64,000 nucleotides of DNA from Paucisalibacillus globulus DSM 18846 (GCF_000482485.1 NZ_KI519441.1:87902-151901), one strand, 5' to 3'; positions 25,939 through 35,267 are shown, counted from the stretch's first letter. The notes: generated by a model not told the origin, from the letters alone. A program made the numbers and translations.

Positions 25939-26073
25939 CTATTCTTCTACGGCTACTGCTAGTTTACTAGCAATCCAACGCTTTGCTGTCGCCTTATCTA
26001 CTTCATACACCTTTCCTGCACGGAAAAGTTCCCCATGGTAGGCAGTTTGAACATTCATTTTTACTTTAATCAT
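25939..26073 (-). CDS. Small basic protein of unknown function, 44 residues
   Basis: A minus-strand gene starting MIKVKMNVQTAYHGELFRAG and ending LAVAVEE. ATG 26073 is preceded by GGAAGGGGTTTTTAACA, a strong ribosome site. The pattern (Lys-rich strand, YHGELFRAGKVYEVDKATAKRWI, then A/V-rich end) resembles small proteins often found in prophages and Bacillus genomes that fold as a short beta-sheet followed by a helix, but no function is known to me. It has no membrane segment. Confidence 0.65.
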   Translation of the reverse strand: MIKVKMNVQTAYHGELFRAGKVYEVDKATAKRWIASKLAVAVEE

Positions 26074-26148
26074 TGTTAAAAACCCCTTCCTTATTCTATT
26101 ATAACGAACTATAGCGTGTTTTTCTAATCTTTTAGATAATAGTTTCTT

Positions 26149-27180
26149 TTACAAAAATACGGATCGATAGATTTCACCAATAATACCTTTCAATTGATGA
26201 ATACCCAATTCAGCATTAGTCAAAATGACGGCACCTTTTTCTAAATAAGGAAATGCTACTAGCATACATTGAAATCCAACTCCCCAGCCTAGTGATGAAA
26301 TTTCAATTTCTTTCTCTGAACCATCTAAAAAGACGCCTAGGCCAGACCATGATTTATCAAATTGTGGGGATATCATTTCTATAGCTTTTTTAGTAGAAAT
26401 TCCAAGCTTAGTCATTCCTTTCATCGCATGAATCATTTCAAGTACTACCTGAGCAAGGTCTTTACTGGTCGTCCATAGACCAGAAGCAGCCGGATATGGA
26501 TATATTGGATAATTGTCTGAAACTAATTCCCCACTTTTGTTATGCCCACATGAAAAATCAATCATTTTTATATCGGATAATTTTTCGATGAATGTACTGT
26601 TATCCATTTTTAAAGGTTTAAAAAGTTGTTCATTCATAACTTGACTATAGTTTTTTTCCGTAACATCTTCAATTAGTTGTTGGATAACACAATAACCTGC
26701 ATCTGAATAGTGAAACTCACTTTCGGGTTCATACGTTACTTCAATAGGCTCCTTACAATAAGGTGTTTTACCATTTAAGAGGTCATTCATTGTAGGAAAT
26801 TTACTAGTTTGAATGAGTTCTGAAAAGCTACCTTCTGGATCAATAATTCCAGATTGGTGGGAGAGCAAATTCCGTAATGTAACAGGTTTAGCGAATAATT
26901 GGTTAGGTACTTTCCAAGAATATAGTTTGTTGTTCACATCCTCATCTAAATGAAGCGTGCCTTGTTCAGTTAGTTTCATGACTAGCATACTTGTTAGAAA
27001 CTTACTGATCGAGCAGGCGCTGAAACTAAAGTTTTCATTTACTTTTCTGGTAGAGCCGGCTTCGAGATAACCGTAACTCCTCGTTGAATGGACTTCCCCA
27101 TCTTCAATCAAGGTAATGCCCAGGCCGGTAACATGATAGTGCTTCATGCGTTCTACCATGTCTATATTCATTAATTCCAT
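26149..27180 (-). CDS. Serine hydrolase of the beta-lactamase/penicillin-binding family
   Basis: A 343-residue class C beta-lactamase-fold hydrolase. The active-site Ser-x-x-Lys is SISK in FSACSISKFLTSML; the second motif is YSDAGY (Tyr-Ser-Asp in place of Tyr-x-Asn); LLSHQSGI is the usual conserved stretch after the nucleophile. There is no signal peptide, so it is probably cytoplasmic, unlike true beta-lactamases. ATG 27180 has AAGGAGGAATTG upstream; the frame extends 23 codons further without a ribosome site. Such proteins are often esterases or D-amino-acid peptidases; the substrate is unknown. Antibiotic resistance should not be inferred. Confidence 0.85.
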   Translation of the reverse strand: MELMNIDMVERMKHYHVTGLGITLIEDGEVHSTRSYGYLEAGSTRKVNENFSFSACSISKFLTSMLVMKLTEQGTLHLDEDVNNKLYSWKVPNQLFAKPVTLRNLLSHQSGIIDPEGSFSELIQTSKFPTMNDLLNGKTPYCKEPIEVTYEPESEFHYSDAGYCVIQQLIEDVTEKNYSQVMNEQLFKPLKMDNSTFIEKLSDIKMIDFSCGHNKSGELVSDNYPIYPYPAASGLWTTSKDLAQVVLEMIHAMKGMTKLGISTKKAIEMISPQFDKSWSGLGVFLDGSEKEIEISSLGWGVGFQCMLVAFPYLEKGAVILTNAELGIHQLKGIIGEIYRSVFL

Positions 27181-27446
27181 GACAATTCCTCCTTGTAAAT
27201 AGTAATCTAATTTAATAATAATACGAATATATGTTCTTGTATATACCATATAGAATATTGTGTCATTTTATCAATAGAATCATAGTAATGGCTTTTTATC
27301 CGAATACTTCCCTACTACTTATGTAGGTAATCCATTCAGAGAAACAAAAATCCCCGACATAATACGGAATTCTCAGGCACGTTTCCAATTAGTAATCTAA
27401 TAATAAGCGTAACAGCGAGTTTACTATTTTGATAGGAGGAATAAAA

Positions 27447-27791
27447 ATGGAAGAGGTAAAAAAGTTATTTAGTGAAATTGATACAGCGTTAAAAGAGGAT
27501 CCGGGTAGTGCAAAAGGTATTGAGGCAGTTTACCAATTTAAATTTCATAAGGATGAATCACATACATTCCAGCTTATACTTAACGGAGATAACAGCTTTG
27601 CAGCAGAAGGTAAACATGAAAATCCGGATTGTACGCTTGTTATGGTTAAGGAAGATTTCTTAGCCATGGCTAATGGAGAACTGAATGGAACGAAGGCATT
27701 TATGAGTGGTCGATTGAAGATAAAGGGAAATATGGGGCTTGCTTTAAAGCTTCAAGATATCCTTGCTTCTTATAATAAATCAAGAAACTAA
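27447..27791 (+). CDS. SCP2 sterol-carrier-domain protein, first copy
   Basis: A 114-residue single-domain SCP2-like lipid-binding protein. Hallmarks are the central strand region ending CTLVMVKEDFLAMANGELNGTKAFMSG and the C-terminal RLKIKGNMGLALKLQ. It probably shuttles or presents an acyl-CoA or hydrophobic substrate for the operon it opens. ATG 27447 follows TAGGAGGA. A second SCP2 protein with nearly the same C-terminus lies six genes on (33012). A weak terminator-like hairpin straddles its stop codon. Confidence 0.88.
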   Translation: MEEVKKLFSEIDTALKEDPGSAKGIEAVYQFKFHKDESHTFQLILNGDNSFAAEGKHENPDCTLVMVKEDFLAMANGELNGTKAFMSGRLKIKGNMGLALKLQDILASYNKSRN

Positions 27792-27818
27792 GGGGGAGAT
27801 GGCAATTTCCCCCTTTTT
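27790..27818 (+). terminator. Attenuator-like hairpin within the operon
   Basis: AAGGGGGA and TCCCCCTT pair around a 10-base loop and are followed by TTT. It lies between the first SCP2 gene and the acyl-CoA dehydrogenases, so it may give partial termination and more SCP2 transcript. Confidence 0.55.
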
Positions 27819-27833
27819 AAGGAGTGAATAGGT

Positions 27834-28973
27834 TTGATCTCATTTCAAGCAACAGATGAAGAATTAGCTTTTGTAGAAGTTGCAAAGGATTTTGCGAAGG
27901 ATAGGATTCGTGTATTAGCAAGAACATCTGAGAACCATTTAAAAGTAAAAGAGGATTTGAGTGAAGAAGCAATGGAATTAAGCTTTCTTTCACTTGAACT
28001 TCCGGAAGCATGGGATGGACTTGAATTACCATTAATTAGTCAAGTACAGATTCTAAAGGCATTAAGCTATGGAGATTTAGGAATTGTCCAAGGATTTCCT
28101 AGTGCAGGCGATGCAGCCTCTTTATTTCGATGTTTATCAGAACATACCGAACTCCAAACTATTAAAGCTACTTATTTAGCTAATACAGATCATCCTTCCG
28201 CATTAGTGGATTTAACAGATACAGAGAAACCTTTTGGCAATACTATAACAGTTCGAAATAATAATGGTGACTATATATTGAATGGAACCACGGAACCAGT
28301 TAGGCTCGCTCAATTTGCAGAAACGATTGTAGTATTCGCAAGGGATAATGAAGATGTTGCTGTTGTACTACTTCTTAATGACCAGGAATGGTTAGTAGAG
28401 GATGGTGACTATCGTATAGGTCTTCTAGCTTCTGGACTAGGTAAACTAAAATTTAATCATGTGTCTACTGGTAAAATTCTTGCAAAAGGTAAGGAAGCAG
28501 AAAGGCTAATAGAAAAGGTGCAGACCCGTAATTACATCCTTCAGGCAGCTAAACAGAATGGGCTGATGGAAGCAGCACTAGATTATGCAACCCAATATAC
28601 AGCAGAACGAAAGGCCTTTGGACAGGAAATTGCAAAGTTCCAAGGGGTATCGTTTAAAATTGCCAAAATGGCAATGGAAACACGAATCGTGAATCATCTT
28701 ATCTGGAATGCAGCAATAAAGGTAGATGAAGGATCCTTTGAAGCGTTCAGTTTAGCCTTGCGAGCTCTCCATCGGGCACATAAAGGGGTTCGATTTGTAA
28801 CTGATGCAGCGGTACAACTTCTTGGTGGGCACGGTTTTATTCAAGAGTTCCCAGTGGAAAAGTGGATGCGTGACGCACAAGCACAGGTAGCACTTTATGG
28901 TAGTGAACGTGAATTTCTAGCCAGGCGTGGTGCAGCATTATTGGAAGAACAAGGGCAGGTGAGTGTAGAATGA
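27834..28973 (+). CDS. Acyl-CoA dehydrogenase-like protein lacking the usual catalytic Glu
   Basis: A 379-residue member of the acyl-CoA dehydrogenase superfamily. The C-terminal domain keeps the flavin-binding helices (YTAERKAFGQEIAKFQGVSFKIA, LLGGHGFIQEFPVEKWMRDA), but where active enzymes have a Y/F-E-G-T-N sequence this one has ALYGSERE, so the canonical catalytic glutamate is absent. The N-terminal and middle domains are divergent. It overlaps the next, intact dehydrogenase by ATGA. This pairing suggests a heteromeric enzyme with one catalytic and one structural subunit, as known for some actinobacterial steroid-degrading dehydrogenases. TTG start at 27834 after AAGGAGTG. Confidence 0.85.
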   Translation: MISFQATDEELAFVEVAKDFAKDRIRVLARTSENHLKVKEDLSEEAMELSFLSLELPEAWDGLELPLISQVQILKALSYGDLGIVQGFPSAGDAASLFRCLSEHTELQTIKATYLANTDHPSALVDLTDTEKPFGNTITVRNNNGDYILNGTTEPVRLAQFAETIVVFARDNEDVAVVLLLNDQEWLVEDGDYRIGLLASGLGKLKFNHVSTGKILAKGKEAERLIEKVQTRNYILQAAKQNGLMEAALDYATQYTAERKAFGQEIAKFQGVSFKIAKMAMETRIVNHLIWNAAIKVDEGSFEAFSLALRALHRAHKGVRFVTDAAVQLLGGHGFIQEFPVEKWMRDAQAQVALYGSEREFLARRGAALLEEQGQVSVE

Positions 28974-30175
28974 TTTCTTTTGAATTATCCGAGCAACAAA
29001 AACAAATTAAGGAAATGACCCATTGGTTTGCAGAAAATGAAATTCGTCCTATAGCTCTAGAGGCAGATAAACTTGGAAAAGTTCCTGATGAATGGCTACA
29101 ACAAGTTAATCGTATGGGAATACAGTTAAATACATCTTCCTTTAGTGGTGGAAAAGGGTCTTCAACAGGGAAAAAGAAGCGCGAGAGGGAAGGAAACCGC
29201 ATGGGGGTTTTAGCGACAGAGGAAATGGCTTGGGGAGATCCTGCTATAACATTATCACTTCCAGGAGCCGGGCTGGGTGGCCCACCGATTGAAAGTAGTG
29301 GAACACCAGAACAGAAAGAGCGATTTCTATCGATTTTCACTACCGATAAGCCACGATGGGGTGCCTATGCCTTAACCGAACCAGAAGCAGGTTCTGATGC
29401 ATCAGGCGTACGCACTACTGCTAGAAAAGTTGATGGTGGCTATATCTTAAATGGACAAAAAATATTCATTACGAATGGTGGCCGTGCTTCCTGGGTAGTT
29501 GTATTTGCAACGGTTGACTCAAAGCTTGGCCGCGCTGGGCAACGTGCATTTGTTGTGGAAAAAGGAACACCAGGATTCAGTTGTACAAAGCTTGTGAAGA
29601 AAATGGGATTAAGAGCGAATGAAACAGCAGAGTTATTGCTGGAGGATTGTTTTGTACCAACGGAATATTTACTAGGTGGTGAGGAATTTTATGATTCTAG
29701 TGACTCCAAGCCATCTGGATTTCAGGTTGCAATGAAAACCTTTGATTCTACTAGGCCAATAGTTGCTTCGATGGCGATTGGTATAGCTAGGGCTGCATAT
29801 GAATATACACTGGATATGGTGAAAAAGGAGTATCCAAAGCAGGGGAAGTATTTTTATTTAGCATCTGAGATATTAGCAGAAGCAGAGGAGGACATTCAGG
29901 CTGCTAGACTTCTTACTTGGGAGGCTGCGTGGATGGCGGACATGGGAATAGCAAACGCAAAGGAAGCGGCTATGTGTAAGGCATATGCAGGGCAAATGGC
30001 GCTGGATGTATGTGCCAAGTCTCTTGAACTATTAGGCCCAACAGGGTTAGATGGACATTTAGTAGAGAAGCTTTTTCGTGATGTAAAGGTATTTGATATT
30101 TTTGAAGGAACAAATGAAATTCAGCATCTAGTTATCGCTCGTAGACAATATGCCCCGTTTGGTGTTCGGGTATAG
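28970..30175 (+). CDS. Acyl-CoA dehydrogenase, catalytic type
   Basis: A 401-residue FAD-dependent enzyme introducing the alpha-beta double bond into acyl-CoA. YALTEPEAGSDASG and FITNGGRASWVVVFA mark the FAD and substrate regions, and FEGTNEIQHLVIARR near the C-terminus carries the catalytic glutamate. A Lys/Arg-rich insertion (SGGKGSSTGKKKRERE) near residue 60-75 is unusual. The gene overlaps the preceding dehydrogenase by ATGA, indicating coupled synthesis; the two may form a heteromeric enzyme. Confidence 0.95.
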   Translation: MISFELSEQQKQIKEMTHWFAENEIRPIALEADKLGKVPDEWLQQVNRMGIQLNTSSFSGGKGSSTGKKKREREGNRMGVLATEEMAWGDPAITLSLPGAGLGGPPIESSGTPEQKERFLSIFTTDKPRWGAYALTEPEAGSDASGVRTTARKVDGGYILNGQKIFITNGGRASWVVVFATVDSKLGRAGQRAFVVEKGTPGFSCTKLVKKMGLRANETAELLLEDCFVPTEYLLGGEEFYDSSDSKPSGFQVAMKTFDSTRPIVASMAIGIARAAYEYTLDMVKKEYPKQGKYFYLASEILAEAEEDIQAARLLTWEAAWMADMGIANAKEAAMCKAYAGQMALDVCAKSLELLGPTGLDGHLVEKLFRDVKVFDIFEGTNEIQHLVIARRQYAPFGVRV

Positions 30176-30193
30176 GGGAAAAGGAGGATGACG

Positions 30194-30988
30194 TTGTCTT
30201 ATCAACTGGTTGAAATAGAACGAAGGCATAAAGGCGTCACATGGATTCAAATCAACAACCCACCAGCAAATGCTATTAGTAGAGAATTGATGGAAGAATT
30301 AGAGCGAGCAGTAAAAGAATTAACGTTTGATTCATCAACTCGTGTTGTGGTTATTGCTTCTAAAAACCCAAAGATTTTCTTAGCTGGTGCGGATTTAAAA
30401 GGGATGATCTTGGGGAGTAGTGATATAGCTGATAGTGATAATTTTATTGAACATGAGAGTGCTAGAATGCAAGCTTGTTTTCAGAAGTTTGCCGATATGC
30501 CAAAACCTGTTATTGCAGCAATCAATGGATATGCACTTGGGGGAGGATGTGAATTGGCATTAGCATGTGACTTTCGTTTAATGGGGAATGGGAAAATTGG
30601 TTTGACGGAAGTTTCGCTTGGGCTTATTCCAGGTGCAGGTGGTACGCAAAGAATGACAGAAATAGTTGGTAGAGCTAAGGCGACAGAACTTATTTTTCTA
30701 GCTAGAAAGTTAGAAGCTACGGAAGCGGAAGAGATTGGTCTCATTCATCGTGCTGTAGACCCAAATTACTTTGAAGAAGAAGTAACTGCTTTTGCCGGGG
30801 AGTTGGCTGTTGGGGCAGTACATGCAATGGGGTTAGCAAAGAAAGCTATTAATGCTACAGGAAAAGGTCTGAAAGAAGGATTAAAGGTGGAAGCTAAAGC
30901 TTTTGCTGAAACCTTTTCATCTGATGAACCAAGTATTGGTTTGGCAGCATTCTTTCAAAAGCAAAAAGCGAATTTCTTAGATGGGTAA
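30194..30988 (+). CDS. Enoyl-CoA hydratase/isomerase
   Basis: Crotonase-fold enzyme (264 residues) hydrating the trans-2-enoyl-CoA made by the dehydrogenases. The oxyanion-hole regions are visible as IFLAGADLKGM and AINGYALGGGCELALACDFRL, and a catalytic-Glu region as GKIGLTEVSLGLIPGAGGTQR. I prefer TTG 30194, six bases after AAGGAGG; the ATG at 30188 abuts the ribosome site directly. It begins 18 bp after the dehydrogenase gene in the same operon. Confidence 0.93.
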   Translation: MSYQLVEIERRHKGVTWIQINNPPANAISRELMEELERAVKELTFDSSTRVVVIASKNPKIFLAGADLKGMILGSSDIADSDNFIEHESARMQACFQKFADMPKPVIAAINGYALGGGCELALACDFRLMGNGKIGLTEVSLGLIPGAGGTQRMTEIVGRAKATELIFLARKLEATEAEEIGLIHRAVDPNYFEEEVTAFAGELAVGAVHAMGLAKKAINATGKGLKEGLKVEAKAFAETFSSDEPSIGLAAFFQKQKANFLDG

Positions 30989-31007
30989 TTGATTAGGGAG
31001 GGGTTAT

Positions 31008-31847
31008 ATGTCATGGAATGAATTGTTAAAGGGGAAAGTTGCAGTTGTGACAGGTGCTTCCAGAGGGCTAGGACGTGCAGATGCACTAGCATTAGCAGAG
31101 GCTGGAGCAGATGTGGTGATTACAGATATTTTAATTGAATCGGATAAATCCAATGAAAAGGAAGCAGAAAAGTATGGTCCAATGGCACAAATTATGCAAA
31201 GTACCAATGTCATGTATGCGGATAAAACTGCGTTAGAAATTCAAGCGATGGGACGTAGGGCATTTGCGATTAAAATGGATGTGACCGACCGTGACCAAGT
31301 GAAAAAGGTATTTGCCAAAGTGAAGGAGGAATTCGGTTACATTGATATTTTAGTGAATAACGCTGGAACACTGGATCATATTTCCCAAATTGAAGACCAA
31401 AATGATGATTACTGGGAACGAGATTTGAATGTGAATTTAACAGGCGCATACAACTGTACGAAGGCAGTCTGGCCATATATGAAGGAACAAAAGTATGGAA
31501 AAATCATTAATATGGCTTCTGTTGCGGGTACCCTTGGTGGCTTTGGGCAGGCAAGTTATTCGACTACAAAAGCAGGACTACTCGGCTTTACAAAGAGTAT
31601 GGCATTAGAAGGTGCTCGTTTTGGTATTAATGTAAATGCGATAGTCCCAGGGATTATTGGGACTGAAGCTTTTAATATCGGAAATCCGAAGATGAATGAG
31701 CGAATGATTAATCGCACTGCACTGAAACGACCGGGAGATCCTGAGGATATAGCAAATGCGATTACATTTTTAGTTTCAGACAAGGCGAAGTATATCACTG
31801 GTGTTGGGCTGAATGTTTCTGGTGGAATGGAACTATTTACGTTTTAA
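31008..31847 (+). CDS. Short-chain dehydrogenase/reductase, likely 3-hydroxyacyl-CoA dehydrogenase
   Basis: A 279-residue NAD(P)-dependent SDR. The cofactor motif TGASRGLG lies at about 17-24, NNAGT near 110, and the catalytic set Ser (ASVAG), Tyr and Lys is in SYSTTKAG. An insertion of about 25 residues after VVITDILIE is longer than in FabG and recalls multifunctional-enzyme type SDRs that act on hydroxyacyl-CoA. The position between hydratase and thiolase supports the third step of beta-oxidation. The start follows AGGGAGGGG. Confidence 0.9.
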   Translation: MSWNELLKGKVAVVTGASRGLGRADALALAEAGADVVITDILIESDKSNEKEAEKYGPMAQIMQSTNVMYADKTALEIQAMGRRAFAIKMDVTDRDQVKKVFAKVKEEFGYIDILVNNAGTLDHISQIEDQNDDYWERDLNVNLTGAYNCTKAVWPYMKEQKYGKIINMASVAGTLGGFGQASYSTTKAGLLGFTKSMALEGARFGINVNAIVPGIIGTEAFNIGNPKMNERMINRTALKRPGDPEDIANAITFLVSDKAKYITGVGLNVSGGMELFTF

Positions 31848-31862
31848 CAAGGGGTGTTTACT

Positions 31863-32999
31863 ATGCGTGAGGTAGTTATTGTAGACGCGATTAGAACCGC
31901 GGTTGGCAAGAAAAAAGGAGCATTATCGAAGGTTCATCCTGTTGATTTATTAGTACCTGTTTTAAATGGACTTGTGGAACGAAATAAGTTAGACCCTACA
32001 CAGGTTGAGGATGTTGCTTGTGGGTGTGTAACGATGACAGAAGAACAGGGTGGAAATATTGGAAGGATGGCTGTTCTTGCTGCAGGGTTTCCGGTTGAAG
32101 TTCCAGCTTATTCGATGAATCGAATGTGTGGATCTAGCCAACAAGCAATACATAATGTCTGCCAAACCATATTAGCTGGTGATGCAGATATTGCAATTGC
32201 TTGTGGTGTTGAAAATATGAGCCAAGTACCGATGGGGAGTGATTTAGGGACATTTAGTAATAAACTAATTGATCAATATCAGATTATTCCCCAAGGGTTT
32301 TCAGCAGAGATGATTGCAACCCAGTGGGGGCTTTCAAGGGAGGAATTGGATAAATTCTCATTAAAGAGCCACCAAAAGGCATTACGAGCTAGAGAACAGG
32401 GAGAATTTGAACGGGAAATTATACCTGTTCACCTTGAAAATGGGGAAGTCTTTTCAAGCGATGAAGGAATTAGAATAAACACATCAATGGAAAAACTTGC
32501 GGGGTTAATCCCGTCTTTCAATCCAGATGGTGGTGTTGTTACGGCAGGGAACTCTAGTCAAATCAGTGATGGTGCTGCGGGAGTATTACTGATGTCCAGA
32601 GAGAAAGCGGCTAAGCTAGGACTTAAACCCCGTGCGAAAATTTTAGCGAGAACTGTTGTTGGTGTTGATCCTGTCATGATGCTTACTGGCGTCATTCCCG
32701 CAACGAAAAAGGTTCTTGAAAAAGTTGGTTTAACGTTAGATGAAATAGATACTATTGAAATAAATGAGGCCTTTGCATCTGTTGTAAAAGCTTGGGAGAA
32801 GGAACTACAACCGGATATGTCGAAGGTGAATGTTAGAGGTGGAGCAATTGCATTAGGACATCCATTAGGTGCTAGCGGGGCAAGAATTATGACTAGCTTG
32901 CTTCATACATTGGAAGATACGAACGGAAAATATGGACTTCAGGTTATGTGTATTGGGTTTGGGATGGCAACAGCGACAATTATAGAACGATTATCTTAA
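31863..32999 (+). CDS. Thiolase (acetyl-CoA C-acyltransferase)
   Basis: A 378-residue thiolase performing the last cleavage step. The nucleophile Cys is in NRMCGSSQQAIH (about residue 86), the catalytic His in ALGHPLGASGARI, and INEAFASVVKAW is conserved. The usual CxGGGxG is replaced by CIGFGMA, which occurs in some thiolase branches but is worth noting; the second catalytic cysteine is still present. ATG 31863 is preferred over GTG 31854, which sits in the ribosome site AAGGGGTG. It is followed 12 bp later by the second SCP2 gene. Confidence 0.93.
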   Translation: MREVVIVDAIRTAVGKKKGALSKVHPVDLLVPVLNGLVERNKLDPTQVEDVACGCVTMTEEQGGNIGRMAVLAAGFPVEVPAYSMNRMCGSSQQAIHNVCQTILAGDADIAIACGVENMSQVPMGSDLGTFSNKLIDQYQIIPQGFSAEMIATQWGLSREELDKFSLKSHQKALRAREQGEFEREIIPVHLENGEVFSSDEGIRINTSMEKLAGLIPSFNPDGGVVTAGNSSQISDGAAGVLLMSREKAAKLGLKPRAKILARTVVGVDPVMMLTGVIPATKKVLEKVGLTLDEIDTIEINEAFASVVKAWEKELQPDMSKVNVRGGAIALGHPLGASGARIMTSLLHTLEDTNGKYGLQVMCIGFGMATATIIERLS

Positions 33000-33011
33000 G
33001 GAGGGTATGAA

Positions 33012-33359
33012 ATGGAATTTGTAAAGCCAAAAACAGATGATGTGTTTCTGATGATTGACGCGGCATTACATTACGATCCTGCTGCGACAAAAGGGAAGGA
33101 GGGCATATATCAATTTAACTTATTAGGTGATGATGGTGGAGTTTTCCAAATGATAATTGAACCCGAAGAAGCACGAGCGATAAAAGGGGAAGAGAAGGAT
33201 CCAAGCGTTGTACTGACATTGGCGGCAGATGATTTTAAATCCTTAGTGGCGGGTTCATTAAATCCTACGGCAGCATTTATGAGTGGTAAATTGAAGATAA
33301 AAGGAAATATGGGGCTTGCCTTAAAATTGCAAACAGTTCTTAATTCATTTTCTTTCTAA
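33012..33359 (+). CDS. SCP2 sterol-carrier-domain protein, second copy
   Basis: A 115-residue SCP2 protein, homologous to the one at 27447: both end with FMSG(R/K)LKIKGNMGLALKLQ, although the middle regions differ. Two carriers in the same operon suggest either duplication with different ligands or differing expression levels. AGGAGGGTA precedes ATG 33012. It lies between thiolase and acyl-CoA ligase. Confidence 0.88.
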   Translation: MEFVKPKTDDVFLMIDAALHYDPAATKGKEGIYQFNLLGDDGGVFQMIIEPEEARAIKGEEKDPSVVLTLAADDFKSLVAGSLNPTAAFMSGKLKIKGNMGLALKLQTVLNSFSF

Positions 33360-33412
33360 TATAAGTTTCTTAAGGGGAATCGTGGGAGCTTACGAAACAA
33401 GGAGGTTTTTAG

Positions 33413-35251
33413 ATGAAACCAAGTAATCTAGTAGAAATGCTTTACTGGACAGCCACGAATTATGCCGAAAAAGATGCTTACATGTGGAAAGTAAATGGTA
33501 TATATCAGCATATGACCTACGGTGTGTTCTGGGAAAAAATTCACTATGCTGCTTCAGCTTTCAAAGCACTTGGGATTGGGCCAGGTGAAAAAGTAGCGAT
33601 TCTTTCTAACAGTAATCCGATGTGGGGAATAACTGATTTTGCATTAGCTAGTATTGGAGCGGTAAGTGTTCCTGTTTATCCGACCCTACCACCTGACCAG
33701 GTTGCCTTTGTCTTAGAAAATTCAGATGCTCGAGCAATTGTAGTTGAAAATGAAGAACAGAGGCAAAAGGTTATAGCTAGTAATATGAAGCTCGATTATA
33801 CCATTACCATCTATCCGGAAGGTGAGTTTTCTATGGATGGAGAATTATCCTATGAAAACTTCGAACAAATTGGTAGGGAAAGTTTGCTTACCAATTGGGA
33901 GGATATGTGGCGCGGGATTAATAGAGAACAATTAGTAACGATTATTTATACATCCGGCACAACAGGAAATCCAAAAGGTACGATGCTAACACATGGGAAT
34001 TTTTTATCTAATGTCGAGGCAGTTAAGTTTTGGTTTATTGAGCTTTTACCAGAGGATCTTGCATTATCCTATTTGCCTTTGTCCCATGTTTTTGAACGTA
34101 TGGCAGGACATTATACCTTGCTTTCTATTGGTACAACGATTGCCTACGCAGAGAGTATAGAAACGATTCAGGAGAATTTAGTTGAAATACGACCTACGAT
34201 TATGACTAGTGTGCCACGATTATTTGAAAAGGTTTATACAAAAGTGATGGATGAGATAAACAGTGGTTCTCCGGTTAAGAAGAAGATTTTTAATTGGGCA
34301 GTGGAAGTAGGCAAAGAACGTTACGATCGATATGTAAATGCTTCTGTTCAGGATTTAGTTCTTGGAGACGCAATGCCAAAAAGCTTTGAGAGGAAATGGA
34401 AGCTAGCAGATCGACTTGTTTATCAGAAAGTAAAAGAAAAGCTTGGAGGACGATTACGGGGTCTTGTTTCCGGTGGAGGTACATTAAACTCAGATATTGC
34501 TCGTTTTTTCTGGGCATTAGATATGCCTATTTTAGAAGGTTATGGTTTAACAGAAACAGCCCCCGTAATTACGCTGAATCCAATGACTCGTTCCAAGGTT
34601 GGTACAGTTGGAAAAGTCCTTCCAAATGTTGAAGTAAAGCTAGCCAGTGATGGTGAAGTTCTTGTAAAAGGCCCGAGTGTCATGAAAGGTTATTACAAGA
34701 ATGATGAAGCGACATTAGCGACTTTTCAAGGGGAATGGTTTAAAACTGGTGATATCGGAAAATGGGTAGATGATGGGTATTTGAAGATTATTGACCGTAA
34801 AAAGCGTATTCTGGTTTTATCAACTGGGAAGAATGTTGCTCCACAACCAATTGAAAGCGCAATCAACGAAAGTTCATTTATAGAGCAATCGCTAGTTGTT
34901 GGTGATAATCGTAAATTTATTATGTGCCTAGTTAATCCAGATTATGAAAATTTACTCCCATGGGCAAAGGAAAAAGGTGTCCGCTCTGAAACCTTAGAGG
35001 AAATCTGCGAGTACAAAGTTATCAGAGATTTATTAGAACAGGAAGTAGGGGACAGAACAGCGAAGTTTGCTAATTTCGAGCAACCAAAGAAAATTGTCAT
35101 TATTAGTGAGCCGTGGACAATCGATAGTGGGGAATTAACACCTAAACTATCGTTAAGGATCAATGTGATTCAGGAGAAGTATAAGGATTTGATAGAAAGG
35201 ACTTATTTGGATGCAGAAGCTAATAATAGTGAAATAGTTGTAAGTAGTTAG
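33413..35251 (+). CDS. AMP-forming long-chain acyl-CoA synthetase
   Basis: A 612-residue ANL-superfamily ligase activating a carboxylic acid to its CoA thioester. Motifs: P-loop-like IIYTSGTTGNPKGTMLTH, LPLSHVFERM, GYGLTETAP, the ADP-like WFKTGDIGKW and the hinge DRKKRILVLSTGKNVAPQPIE. Length and sequence place it with FadD15-like long-chain ligases. It closes the operon and would feed acyl-CoA to the dehydrogenases. The exact substrate (fatty acid, terpenoid or other) is unknown. A 21-bp tandem array begins 17 bp after the stop codon. Confidence 0.94.
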   Translation: MKPSNLVEMLYWTATNYAEKDAYMWKVNGIYQHMTYGVFWEKIHYAASAFKALGIGPGEKVAILSNSNPMWGITDFALASIGAVSVPVYPTLPPDQVAFVLENSDARAIVVENEEQRQKVIASNMKLDYTITIYPEGEFSMDGELSYENFEQIGRESLLTNWEDMWRGINREQLVTIIYTSGTTGNPKGTMLTHGNFLSNVEAVKFWFIELLPEDLALSYLPLSHVFERMAGHYTLLSIGTTIAYAESIETIQENLVEIRPTIMTSVPRLFEKVYTKVMDEINSGSPVKKKIFNWAVEVGKERYDRYVNASVQDLVLGDAMPKSFERKWKLADRLVYQKVKEKLGGRLRGLVSGGGTLNSDIARFFWALDMPILEGYGLTETAPVITLNPMTRSKVGTVGKVLPNVEVKLASDGEVLVKGPSVMKGYYKNDEATLATFQGEWFKTGDIGKWVDDGYLKIIDRKKRILVLSTGKNVAPQPIESAINESSFIEQSLVVGDNRKFIMCLVNPDYENLLPWAKEKGVRSETLEEICEYKVIRDLLEQEVGDRTAKFANFEQPKKIVIISEPWTIDSGELTPKLSLRINVIQEKYKDLIERTYLDAEANNSEIVVSS

Positions 35252-35267
35252 GGAAAGTCTAGTAGTC

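Noticed and set aside
26149..27180. Beta-lactamase resistance gene
   Set aside because: No signal peptide and a variant second motif (YSD); the family is mostly esterases and peptidases.
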